In this document: one piece after another, positions 11,908-20,880 of the stretch
Layout: every line of letters begins with the position of its first letter
How positions within the stretch are numbered: the stretch's first letter is position 1
Translations under genes and position numbers: made by a program
Assembly: GCA_917880885.1 (NCBI GenBank)
Contig: OU862913.1
Span: 4,836,001-4,900,000, forward strand
Source of the DNA: Limnephilus marmoratus
Taxonomy: Eukaryota; Arthropoda; Insecta; Trichoptera; Limnephilidae
Length of the DNA stretch: 64,000 bases
Direction: 5' to 3'
Notes under the pieces: model-generated
The model's input: the letters and a program-made list of their open reading frames with translations, nothing else
Databases searched by the model: none
Told to the model about the DNA's origin: nothing

Positions 11908-12247
11908 ACGACGACCCAAACTGATTACGTGGACAAATGGGTCCAATTATTCAAACATTTTCATGAGCAACACATTGATTCACCTAATCTGATTAGAATT
12001 ATACAATATATATGTTATGCCTTCCCGGGACTTCAGCACCTTTGGAGCGTGTTTTCTCAATAATGAATCACATTTCGTCGGATGACCGTGGCCGCATGCT
12101 GGAGTCTACTGTACGAGCGTTACTCTACTGTAAATTAAATTTTGGCATCACATGCAAAAAATGACAGAATATTAAGAAGAACGGCGAAAAGTACAAATTG
12201 GCACAATAAACCCGTCCCGATTTGGAGCTTCAGAATTATGGTAAGCC
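11908..12247 (+). pseudogene. hAT transposase C-terminal fragment with its right end
   Basis: The frame at 11908 gives a segment ending in Y-I-C-Y-A-F-P-G. After a one-base loss it continues as T-S-A-P-L-E-R-V-F-S and then R-A-L-L-Y-C-K-L-N-F, stopping at about 12165. This is the hAT dimerisation domain, which builds the transposase oligomer. About 80 bp further on, CGTCCCGATTT and ATGGTAAGCCTA resemble a hAT terminus. The catalytic part is absent, so this is the 3' end of a hAT element dropped into the finger array. Confidence 0.7.
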
Positions 12248-12620
12248 TACTTGTCGAGGAATACTTTGCAAGGTTGTACATTTAAAATTATACTTACAGC
12301 ATTCTTGTTATTTAAAACAATCTATGTTAAAGAAATAAATAAAAAAATAATTACTAGGATAATTGTTTTATTTTTAAGTCTAACAACAAAAGATTTTTTA
12401 CATTAGCTCCATTGAGAAATCCCTGAGGAAAGTAATTTTCCAAGGTTTCCCTATGGAGCACCACTCTACTCCACTATGATTCACAAACTTAATAGAAGAG
12501 TAAAACCTTAATAAGTTATACAAGTTCTCATAAGAGAGATTTAAAAATCGTCAGTACATAGATAAATAATCTTCTTCATTTCCCGACTGTCACTAATCGT
12601 GTCCTCAAAAGGGATATCTA
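12248..12620. other. No gene seen
   Basis: AT-rich sequence between the hAT end and the next recognisable finger fragment. Weak finger-like stretches appear near 12500-12610. No open frame or RNA gene is supported. Confidence 0.5.
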
Positions 12621-12633
12621 AGGAACGGTGACG

Positions 12634-12820
12634 AGACAACTCATAATGAAACCAACTCATAAACAACTCAGAAAGGTCATTAAGAGTGATGTTAAAAAAA
12701 TATTTAAAAATTGGTTAAATAGGTTAAGTTATGTTAGGGTTACCGGCAATTTTAAACTTTTGTTTTTAGCTTTTAATGACCTTTATAAGGTGTTTATGAG
12801 TTGGTTTCATTATGACTTGG
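12634..12820. mobile_element. Fold-back MITE of about 190 bp
   Basis: A perfect 24-bp inverted pair, starting CATAATGAAACCAACTCATA (12641-12664 and 12791-12814), is followed inward by AGGTCATTAAGAG / CTTTTAATGACCT. Possible flanking duplications aaggaac lie at about 12621-12633 and 12820-12828. The insert interrupts a decayed finger whose sequence resumes on the right. No coding capacity is credible. Confidence 0.6.
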
Positions 12821-13639
12821 CAAGGAACCCTGAGGAACACTTGCTGGCTCATAGTGGATAAAGCCCTTTTTCATGTTCCCATTGCAAGTATTCAAGAACT
12901 ACGAGGGGAAATCTAAAATACACATGTTTGCGTAGGTACTATGTAGAAAAACCTTTTTCCTGTCGAGACTGCAACTATTTTTCTTCTCGAAAAAATAACT
13001 AAAACACCACTTGTGACTCACTGTAATGAAAACCTTTTTCATGTCCCAACTGCGACTATTAATGCGCTACAAAACGGTATCTAAAAATTCACATGTTTAC
13101 CCATAGCGGACAAAAACCTTTTTCTTGTCTCGAATGCAGTTATTCAAGTTCTCGAAATGGAGATTTAAAAATCTACAGCGCGATCCACAGTGGAGAAAAA
13201 CCTTTTTCATGTTTTGAGTGTAACTTTGCACGTACTAAGGAAGATAATTCTAAAATAATCGCACGTTTCCCCATTTCGTATCCTGGCTGCAACTATTCAT
13301 GTTCTACAAAATAATAACTAAAACGTCACATATTTACCCACAGGGAAGATAATCTTGTTCATGTCCCGATTGCCGCTGTTTGTGTTATCGGAAGGGACAT
13401 CTAAAATATGACATGTAAACCCTCAGTGGACAAAAACCGTTCCGTATCCCGACTGCAACTATTTATGTTTTCAATAGGGACTTCAAAGAATGCGCTCGCT
13501 GATTCACAGTGGAGATAAACTTTTTTCATGTCTCGACTGCAACTATTCATGTTCTACAAAGAAAAATCTAAAAAATCACATAGTTTACATCTTTTATAGA
13601 CCATGAAGCCGCTACACGAAAAAGATTTTTCTTCACAGT

Positions 13640-15660
13640 GAATCATGCGGTGGATTTTTAAATTTCCCTTTTGAGAACTTGAATAACTACGTTCGTGAAA
13701 AGAAAAAGATTTTTACCGCTGTACATGTAATTTTTTTTTTGTTTCCAACCGCCTTATTGTAGAACATGAATAGTCACGGTAGAAACATGAAAAAGGTTTT
13801 ATGTCATCGTGAGTCATGATTTCTAAGAAGTTCCTTTGTATAACATTTATAATTGCAATTGGGACATAAAAAAAGGTTTTTGTCCACCGTGGGCAAACAT
13901 GTGAATTTTTAGATATCGTTGTGCAGTGCATGAATAGTCGCAGTTGGACATGAAAAAGGTTTTTTACTGTGAGTCTGCAAGTGCCGTTTGAGTTATTTTT
14001 GTCGGGAAGAAGAATAGTTGAAATAAGGACATGAAAAACGTTTTCTCCATTGTGGGTAAAATACGAATTTTAGATATCTCTACCTAGATAATGAACAGTT
14101 GCAGTCAGAACAAAAAAAAACAGGAAAAGGTTTTCCTCCACTGTGAATAATACTGTGGAATTTTAAAAACTATTTTAAGAATTTGCTTAACTGCATTCGG
14201 AACATGAACATGGTTTCACTCCATTATGGGCCAGCTTGTGACTCATAGTTGAGTAAAGTGATGCTCCACTGGGAAACCTTCTTGGACAAAAGTGACTTCT
14301 TGGACATCCCTTTTGAGAACAGTTTCAATCAATCAATCAATTAGGACTTGAAAAAGGTTTTCTTTTCTGTGAATCGTACTGTGGATTTTTAAATCTTCCT
14401 TTTGAGAACTTGTATAAATGCGTTCGGGACAAGAAAATGGTTTTTGTCCCCTGTGGGTAAACATGTAATTTTTAGATTTATCTTATTAATACGTGAATAG
14501 TTGCAGTCTGAACATAAAAAAGGTTTTTCTCCACTATGAGTCAGCAAGTGACTTCTTGGACATCGCTTTTGAGAACAGTTTCAATTAGGACTTGAAAAAG
14601 GTTTTCTTTTCTGTGAATCGTACTGTGGATTTTTAAATCTTCCTTTTGAGAACTTGTATAAATGCATTCGGGACAAGAAAATGGTTTTTGTCCCCTGTGG
14701 GTAAACATGTAATTTTTAGATTTATCTTATTAATACGTGAATAGTTGCAGTCTGAACATAAAAAAGGTTTTTCTCCACTATGAGTCAGCAAGTGACTTCT
14801 TGGACATCGCTTTTGAGAACAGTTTCAATTAGGACTTGAAAAAGGTTTACTTTTCTGTGAATCGTACAGTGGATTTTTAAATCTTCCTTTTGAGAACTTG
14901 TATAAATGCGTTCGGGACAAGAAAATGGTTTTTGTCCCCTGTGGGTAAACATGTGATTTTTAGATTTATCTTTATAATACATGAATAGTTGCAGTCGGAA
15001 CATGAAAAAGGTTTTTCTTTACTATGAGTCAGCAAGTGACTTCTTAGACATCCCTTTTGAGAACAGTTTCATTTAGGACTTGAAAAAGGTTTTCTCTTCT
15101 GTGAATCGTACTGTGGATTTTTAAATCTTCCTTTAAAGAACTTGTATAAATGCATTCGGGACAAGAAAACGGTTTTTGTCCACTGAGGGTAAGCATGTGA
15201 TTTTTAGATTTATCGTTATATAAAACATGAATAGTTGCAGTCGGAACATGAAAAAGGTTTTTCTCCACTATGAGTCAGCAAGTGACTTCTTAGACATCCC
15301 TTTTGAGAACAGTTTCAATTAGGACTTGAAAAAGGTTTTCTTTTCTGTGAATCGTAATGTGGATTTTTAAATATTCCTCTTGAGAACTTGTATAACTGCA
15401 TTCGGGACAAGAAAATGGTTTTTGTCCAATGTGGGAAACTCGTGATTTTTTTGGTGGCTCTTTGTAGAACACGAATAGTCGCAGGAGAAATATGTTAAAG
15501 GTTTTATGTCACTGTGAGTCAGCAAATGATTTCTAAGAAGTTTATTTGTACAAGATAAGTAATTCGATTCCAGTGTGGCTAAATATGTGAATTTTTAGGT
15601 ACCTACCGTTTTGTAGCACACGAATAGTCACAGTCGGAACTTGAAAAAGGTTTTTCATCA
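13640..15660 (-). pseudogene. Decayed C2H2 zinc-finger array with a higher-order repeat
   Basis: On the minus strand, fingers with Q-K-P-F-S-C-P-E-C and N-L-F-Q-V-L linkers repeat with frame breaks. Between about 14290 and 15530 a ~240-245-bp unit of roughly three fingers is tandemly copied about five times; units begin near 14292, 14542, 14790, 15033 and 15277 and are very similar. Several copies hold 60-74-codon open pieces, but stops separate them. Each unit includes a degenerate finger lacking one zinc ligand. Confidence 0.75.
14290..15530 (-). repeat. ~243-bp higher-order tandem repeat (three-finger unit)
   Basis: About five head-to-tail units share the same order of three finger fragments and the same stop positions. 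The duplications therefore happened after the coding sequence had already decayed. Near identity of neighbours suggests recent unequal exchange or slippage. Confidence 0.75.
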
Positions 15661-15699
15661 CTGTGAACCGGCAAGCGCCGTTTTATTTTTATTTTTTTC

Positions 15700-16341
15700 G
15701 AGAAGAAGAGTTGCAGCCAGGATAGGAAACTTGGCGCACGGCGCCGCCGTTCGCTCGAGTCGCCAGCCTCTGACACAGTCCCACAGAATAGATAAATATA
15801 CAGTGCTCCCGCAAACGAGACAAAATATAAAAACGGCCGGGACTCCGGGACCCGTGTAGGAAACCGGGATAATCCCGGTCAAATCGGGACGTATGGTAAG
15901 CCTAAAAATATTACAAAGGTACTTAAACTTGCTTATTTTCGAACGGAAATAATAAAGCGCTGTACTACCCCTGTATCACAAGTTGTAGCTAGCATTAGCA
16001 CCCCGCATACTTCCATTTCGGAGCGAACGAGTCCCACGTCACTTCAGGCCGCCGCGCAGAAAAGTCTCGCAGTTGACAAGTGTGGGCTTGCTCAGAGCTG
16101 AAAAGAATCAATTTCTAAGTTCGCAGGTTACACATATAAGGTATGTAAGTAAAAACAAAGCAAAAAATAATCAAATAAATACCATATATAATATACTATT
16201 AGAGAATGCATGAGCTTTGTGCTGAGCACATTATATGTTAAATTTTATTTTTATAAAATTACGTACTGTAGGTAAATAAAAATGAATCAAATTATAATTT
16301 CAAAATCAATCCAATCATATCTCATAATAGAAAACACTATC
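15700..16341. other. No gene; possible hAT terminus at 15800-15905
   Basis: A GC-richer patch holds CCGGGACTCCGGGACCC, then GGGATAATCCCGGTC and GTATGGTAAGCCTA. The last resembles the hAT end at about 12237-12247, in the same orientation. The remainder to 16341 is AT-rich with no supported gene. Confidence 0.4.
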
Positions 16342-16590
16342 CTAGGTATTTTTAATTATATTTTTATACAAATTTCTAAGGTTCTCGATGTCCGTTTTAT
16401 AGTTAACACATTCATATTTATTTATGAAAACCATTTTACTAATTAATCTTTTATGTAAATTAGTTTCCTTGTCCAAAGTTTTATTATCAATTTTTTTTAT
16501 ACCTAGGTATATAAATTTACTGTCAACTTTTATTAACCAATGCTTTTTTGACTTATCGGTCCGCTCTGCATTTCTCTCAAATATCAACAA
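16342..16590 (-). CDS. Unidentified 80-codon open frame beside the right TIR
   Basis: A lysine-rich open frame starts at the inner edge of the right inverted repeat and reads away from it. It has no early ATG in frame, so it could be an internal exon, a relic or chance. I recognise no domain. Its place mirrors that of the transposase next to the left end, so a second gene of the element is possible but unproven. Confidence 0.2.
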   Translation of the reverse strand: MLIFERNAERTDKSKKHWLIKVDSKFIYLGIKKIDNKTLDKETNLHKRLISKMVFINKYECVNYKTDIENLRNLYKNIIKNT

Positions 16591-16766
16591 AATATATTTT
16601 TTCGATGAATTGGTGATTCGATGAATTGATCATTCGATGAATTGATTTTCGATGAATTGATTTTCGATGAATAGGTTTTCGATGAATTCGTTTTCGATGA
16701 ATTTGCTTTCGATGAATTGATTTTCGATGAATTGATTTTCGATGAATTCGTTTTCGATGAACTCGT
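16589..16766 (-). repeat. Right inverted terminal repeat, TTCGATGAA units
   Basis: Reverse-complement partner of 9465-9646 with the same unit type and largely the same order of spacer variants. Read on the minus strand it is open as a low-complexity N-S-S-K repeat, which I regard as accidental. Confidence 0.75.
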
Positions 16767-17075
16767 TATTATTAATGCAACCAATCTATTGTGTGATTAC
16801 ATTATAAGTGTAGGTATGTCCAAGCATTATAAATTGATGTAAAATAACTGCCTCAACACAGGCTAGCCTAGTGAGGTAGGTTACGAGAAATCTAAATGTA
16901 TAATTACAAATCTCTACTCTCTAAGTACCTACTGTTTATATGTATATTGTTTTTTTTGTTATTAACTTTTGTGCTAATGTTACTTTTAAAATATTGTAAG
17001 ATGTACTTTTTCTTGTAGTTATAAATCTTAAAATTTTTGTTTAATAAAGATATAATATTATTATTATTATTAATT
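16767..17075 (+). mobile_element. LINE-A 3' tail
   Basis: It holds CCTCAACACAGG followed by CCTAGTGAGG (16851-16876), matching the 3' UTR of LINE-C, an AATAAA-like ttaataaaga near 17040 and a terminal (ATT)n run. It therefore probably continues LINE-A after the TIR element. Confidence 0.55.
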
Positions 17076-17880
17076 GCGAGTTTGAAATCTATTATTTTAT
17101 TTTTACCGCAAACGCGATTTAAACAAGATAAAGGTATTAAAGCGACTTTCCAGTACTTTGCGCAATTTAATTGAGACTTTTACGTAAAAATAGTCACTTG
17201 GGTATTACGTAACGTTTAGGGGGAGGGAGGTGCAGGAAAATGTTACGGCGCGTTGCTTGGGGGGGGAGAGGGTCAAAAATTTTCAAAAATTGCGTTACGT
17301 TATACTTGAACGCCCCCTTTACTATTTCACGATTGAAATTTTATCGTTTCACTCTGAACACAAAACTGATTTTTAACCTAAGTATTGATTATTATGTTTT
17401 CATGACAGCAAATGTTTTTCTTCAGATTTTTGCAGCATATTTGAATTGAACACTCCACATGGAACTCTGTTATTTGTAGCTATATGGCTCGGTCGGTCAG
17501 CGCCCCCCAAAAATTCTGTAATTTTATTTTCGTTCCTAGCTCTTACTATTGTTTTATTGGGGATTCACGTGAAATATTCCTTGCTTTTCCCCTGTGTCGT
17601 TTTCATTTCTTTCGTACATTGTGATTGACGGGAAATCGCGAAGTAAATTATCGCCTATCGATTGTTGAAAAAACTGTTATTCTGTTAGTGTTTTAATTTC
17701 GAGGATAACAATTTTTTTTACATATTTAACTAGCTAAAAATGTTTTTCATATTTTAGGAAGTCAAAATTTGTGTTTTGAATTTCTCAAAAAAAAGTTTAA
17801 TGGGGGGGGGGGGGGGGTGACACTGCGTTTTCCGCCCCGGGTGCCACCCATGCTAGCTACGCCACTGCTCATACACACTC
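17076..17880. other. No gene; MITE-like ends and a 16-G run
   Basis: At 17195-17330, TTACGTAACG and TGCGTTACGTTATA flank G-rich sequence, like ends of a small DNA transposon. At 17802-17817 there are sixteen Gs. The following GCTAGCTACGCCACTG near 17852 resembles the terminus of a non-autonomous DNA element. None of the short open frames looks real. Confidence 0.4.
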
Positions 17881-18430
17881 TTCTATTATTCTGACTTTTG
17901 GCATGGCCCGTCTCAATTATCTGATTCACTTGATCGTATCATGTCTTCCTCAGGCGTCCCAGACTTCTTGTACCATTCACATTTGCGTCATATATTCTTT
18001 TTACAATATTTTCTTCGTTCATTCGCTTTACATGCCCGAACCAGATGAGGGTCCCTTTCTTAATCATACTCATTACGCTTACATCTGCCTTAATAAAAAC
18101 TTTAAACTTTGTGGATATCCACATTTCTCACACGATCATACAAGGTTTTACCACACATACGCTTCAGGGATCTCATCCATCCTCTGCCAGTTCCATGCCT
18201 CACTGCCATACATCAGGATAGGTAACAGGACTACATTGTGGACTGCTAGCTTCGCTTCTTTGGACAGTTTTTTTTATTAGCGCTAACGGCATTCAGTCCT
18301 CCATTAATGGAGTAACCGGTATTTACCATTCTTTCAATATCTCTATCAGCCTTCCCATCTCTCGTAAACATACTACCCAGTTACACATAGTTATCCACCT
18401 GTTCCAAGAATTCATTCTATATCGCACACT
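17881..18430 (-). pseudogene. LINE reverse-transcriptase C-terminal remnant
   Basis: On the minus strand, L-P-I-L-M-Y-G-S-E-A-W (about 18190-18225) is followed, after shifts, by L-I-W-F-G-H-V-K-R-M and K-R-I-Y (about 17985-18045) and an R-S-L-G-R block. These are signatures of the region after the RT core in many LINEs. Stops and a frame change show decay. No 5' part or tail is visible, and it lies directly upstream of the zinc-finger gene on the opposite strand. Confidence 0.7.
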
Positions 18431-18499
18431 GTTTTCGTTCTCCCACTTATTTCAATTCTTGCAATGATCATTGTACGTATTGTCGTTTTGATTTTGCAG

Positions 18500-20066
18500 A
18501 CAGCACTAATGTTGAGACAGTTGCCATCAAGACGGATCTGGTATCCCGAGAAGAAGATGAAGACAGTTTTCCTTATATGGAAATTGACGTAAATCTGTCG
18601 GATGTTAAAACAGAATGCTTAGAACGCGTTGAAACAATGAACCAGACAGCAGGTAAAACATATTTTCATTGTAAGATCTAAAATTCTAACATAATGGTAT
18701 CCATTTTTTCACTTAGGTTATAAGTCTTAATGTATCTTTTTAGCTATATCATTTTTCAAATCTGTCAACAGATCTGAAGACGCATCCTGTGGATAAACGA
18801 TTGACTCATCCTCGTCACTACTGCTGCTCTCATAAGAATAATTTTGTAAGTCACCTTCGCAGCCATACTGGAGTTGAACTTTTTTCATGTTCCAAGTGCA
18901 ACTATTCATGTTCTCAGAAGGGCGATTTAAAGAAACACAATCTGATTCACAGTGGAGAAAAACCTTTTTCTTGTTCCCAGTGCAACTATTCGTTTTCTCG
19001 AAAGGACAGTCTGACGATCCACAAGCTGACTCATAGTGGAGAAAAACCTTTTTTTTGTTCCGAATGCTACTATTCATGTTCTACAAAGAGCATTTTGACA
19101 ATCCACAAGCTGACGCACAGTGGAGAAAAACTTTTTTCTTGTTCCGAATGTAACTATTCATGCTCTCGTAAGGGCAATCTGACGAGCCACAAGCTGACTC
19201 ACAGTGGAGAAAAACCTTTTTCTTGTTCCGAGTGCAACTATTCGTGTTCTCGAAAGGACAGTCTGACGATCCACAAGATGACTCACAGTGGAGAAAAACC
19301 TTTTTCTTGTTCCGAATGCAACTATTCATGTTCTACAAAAAGCAGTCTGACGATCCACAAGCTGACTCACAGTGGAGAAAAACCTTTTTCTTGTTCCGAG
19401 TGCAACTATTCATGTTCTCGAAAGGGCAGTCTGACGATCCACAAGCTAACTCACAGTGGAAAAAAACCTATTTCTTGTTCCGAGTGCAACTATTCATGTT
19501 CTCAGAAGGGCGATTTGAAGAAACATAATCGGATTCACAGTGGAGAAAAACCTTTTTCTTGTTCAGAGTGCAACTATTCGTGTTCTCGAAGGGGCAGTCT
19601 GACGATCCACAAGCTGACTCACAGTGGTAAAAAACCTTTTTCTTGTTCCGAGTGCAACTATTCATGTTCTCAGAAGGGCGATTTGAAGAAACATAATCGG
19701 ATTCACAGTGGAGAAAAACCTTTTTCTTGTTCCGAGTGCAACTATTTGTGTTCTCAAAAAGGCAGTCTGACGATCCACAAGCGGACTCACAGTGGAGAAA
19801 AACCTTTTTCTTGTTCCGAGTGCAACTATTCATGTTCTCAGATGGGCGATTTGAAGAGACACATTCTGATTCACAGTGGAGAAAAACCTTTTTCTTGTTC
19901 CGAATGCAACTATTCGTGTTCTACAAAAAGCAATCTGACGATCCACAAGCGGACTCACAGTGGAGAAAAACCTTTTTCTTGTTCCGAGTGCAACTATTCG
20001 TGTTCTCAAAAGGGTAATCTGACGATCCACAAGCTGACTCACAGTGGAGAAAAACCTTTTTATTAA
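18500..20066 (+). CDS. C2H2 zinc-finger protein gene, two visible exons, 14 intact fingers
   Basis: Exon A (18500-18652) lies between a ttttgcag acceptor and a GTAAAA donor. It encodes an acidic segment (E-E-D-E-D, V-K-T-E) typical of the linker before fingers. Exon B starts at 18772 after a tctgtcaacag acceptor, and the join keeps the frame. It encodes one degenerate finger and then fourteen C2H2 fingers of 28 residues (C-x2-C-x12-H-x3-H, H-S-G-E-K-P linkers), so it should be a nuclear DNA-binding protein. The fingers are near-identical outside a few contact positions (R-K-D-S-L, Q-K-G-D-L, T-K-S-N-L). The stop is supplied by an inserted palindromic element. No ATG exon is found upstream, so this may be a 5'-truncated copy; domains such as ZAD are not seen. 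Confidence 0.8.
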
Positions 20067-20335
20067 TTATTATTTTTAATTGTAAAACTAACGTTTTTAA
20101 GACAAGATTTTTTATGCATAGCACAAAGGGTAACAATTATTATAAGCAATAATTATCAGCCTGAAACACTCATCCACATTGAAAAATCTTCCGAGAAAAG
20201 ATACATGACGCCAACGGGACTTGAACCCGTGTCCTCACGGGTTCAAGTCCCGTTGGCGTCATGTATCTTTTCTCGGAAGATTTTTCAATGTGGATGAGTG
20301 TTTCAGGCTGATAATTATTGCTTATAATAATTGTT
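20065..20335. mobile_element. 271-bp insertion with a perfect 210-bp palindrome, in the finger array
   Basis: The insert is flanked by an 11-bp direct repeat acctttttatt (20054-20064 and 20336-20346). Its inner part is a perfect inverted repeat with 103-bp arms (20129-20231 and 20236-20338) and a 4-base centre, tcct. Each arm holds GGGTTCAAGTCCCGT, which resembles a tRNA T-arm and pol III B box, so it could be a head-to-head pair of tRNA-derived SINE pieces. Excision with one repeat leaves the next finger in frame. It introduces the stop after P-F-Y. Confidence 0.75.
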
Positions 20336-20346
20336 ACCTTTTTATT

Positions 20347-20880
20347 GTTCCGAGTGCAACTATTCATGCTCTCGAAAGGGCAGTCTGATGATCCATAAAC
20401 TGACTCATATTGGAGAAAAACCTTTTTCTTGTTCGAGTGCAACTATTCGTACTCTCAAAAGGGCATTCTGACGATCCACATGCTGACTCACATTGGAGAA
20501 AACCTTTTTCTTGTTCTGAGTGCAATTATTCATGTTCTAAAAAAAGCGACCTAACGATCCACAGGCTGATTTACTGTGGAGAAAAACCTATTTCTTGTTC
20601 CGATTGCAACTATTCATGTTCTACAAAAAGCAATCTGATAATTCACAGACTGACTCACAGTGGAGAAAAACCTTTTCCTTGTTGCAAGTGCAACTATTCA
20701 TGCTCTCAAAAGGGCAATCTGACGATTCACAAGCTGCCTTACAGTGGAGATAAACCTTTTTTCTTGTTTCGAGTGCAACTATTCATGTTCTCAAGAGGCA
20801 ATCTGAAGAGGCCTATTCACGGCGGAGAATTTTTTTTTCATAATCTGATTGCCGCTATTCGTGTTCTCAAGTGAGAGATT
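20347..20880 (+). pseudogene. Stranded 3' part of the zinc-finger array
   Basis: The array continues with about six more finger units at the 84-bp period. A base is missing near 20441 and again near 20500 and 20760, shifting the frame each time, and the last unit is poorly conserved. Before the palindromic insertion these fingers would have followed the fourteen intact ones. Sequence decay here is greater than upstream, as expected after loss of translation. Confidence 0.8.

Larger units (their letters stand above)
11420..13600 (+). pseudogene. Decayed C2H2 zinc-finger array, plus strand
   Basis: Many finger fragments (F-S-C-x-x-C-N-Y-S, H-S-G-E-K-P-F) can be read in all three forward frames with stops between them. 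The longest open pieces, such as 13093-13314, have two or three fingers. The array is interrupted by a hAT fragment (about 11908-12247) and a small MITE (about 12634-12820). It abuts an oppositely oriented array near 13600-13640, forming a tail-to-tail pair. No exon structure remains. Confidence 0.75.
9465..16766. mobile_element. 7.3-kb TIR element carrying a Harbinger transposase relic and zinc-finger arrays
   Basis: It is bounded by ~180-bp inverted ends (9465-9646 and 16589-16766) made of TTCATCGAAAA-type units. LINE-A sequence is recognised on both sides. Inside, in order: a broken HARBI1-type transposase starting 177 bp from the left end, a ~190-bp tandem repeat, plus-strand decayed fingers holding a hAT fragment and a MITE, minus-strand decayed fingers, and a short open frame beside the right end. 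A PIF/Harbinger element would give a 3-bp TWA duplication. The flanks offer taa on the left and tta on the right, which is not a clean duplication, so element class is inferred from the transposase. Confidence 0.55.
936..17075 (+). mobile_element. LINE-A, a jockey/CR1-like non-LTR retrotransposon split by three insertions
   Basis: The element can be pieced together from ORF1 (936-1972), the endonuclease part of ORF2 (2229-2835), the RT part (7301-9455) and a 3' tail (16767-17075). It is interrupted by a LINE tail in ORF1, by Copia at 2836-7295 and by the TIR element at 9465-16766. The Copia flanks rejoin directly at the TSD. The tail is assigned because it holds a CTCAACACAGG...CCTAGTGAG block also seen in the 3' UTR of the related LINE-C (minus strand near 41900) and ends in an (ATT)n run. 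About 80 C-terminal residues of ORF2 expected from LINE-C are not found, so the last insertion probably came with a deletion. The 5' end is not defined. Confidence 0.7.

Noticed and set aside
12628..12861. 77-codon open frame
   Set aside because: It spans a fold-back MITE and its flank; no domain is recognisable.
16584..16784. Serine/lysine-repeat open frame on the minus strand
   Set aside because: It is a translation of the terminal TTCATCGAA repeat and has no start context or domain.
17802..17817. Sixteen-G run as a possible quadruplex or regulatory site
   Set aside because: A single homopolymer next to a MITE-like end; length is unreliable in assemblies and nothing nearby supports a function.
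17903..18280. 125-codon plus-strand open frame
   Set aside because: It lies antisense to clear LINE RT C-terminal motifs (Y-G-S-E-A-W, W-F-G-H-V) on the minus strand.
18727..20136. Long open frames antisense to, or in other frames of, the zinc-finger array
   Set aside because: They mirror the 84-bp repeat in frames without stops. Composition and period come from the finger gene on the plus strand.
20221..20280. Possible tRNA gene at the centre of the palindrome
   Set aside because: Only a T-arm/B-box-like half is present in each arm. No D-arm, anticodon arm or matching 5' acceptor strand can be folded.
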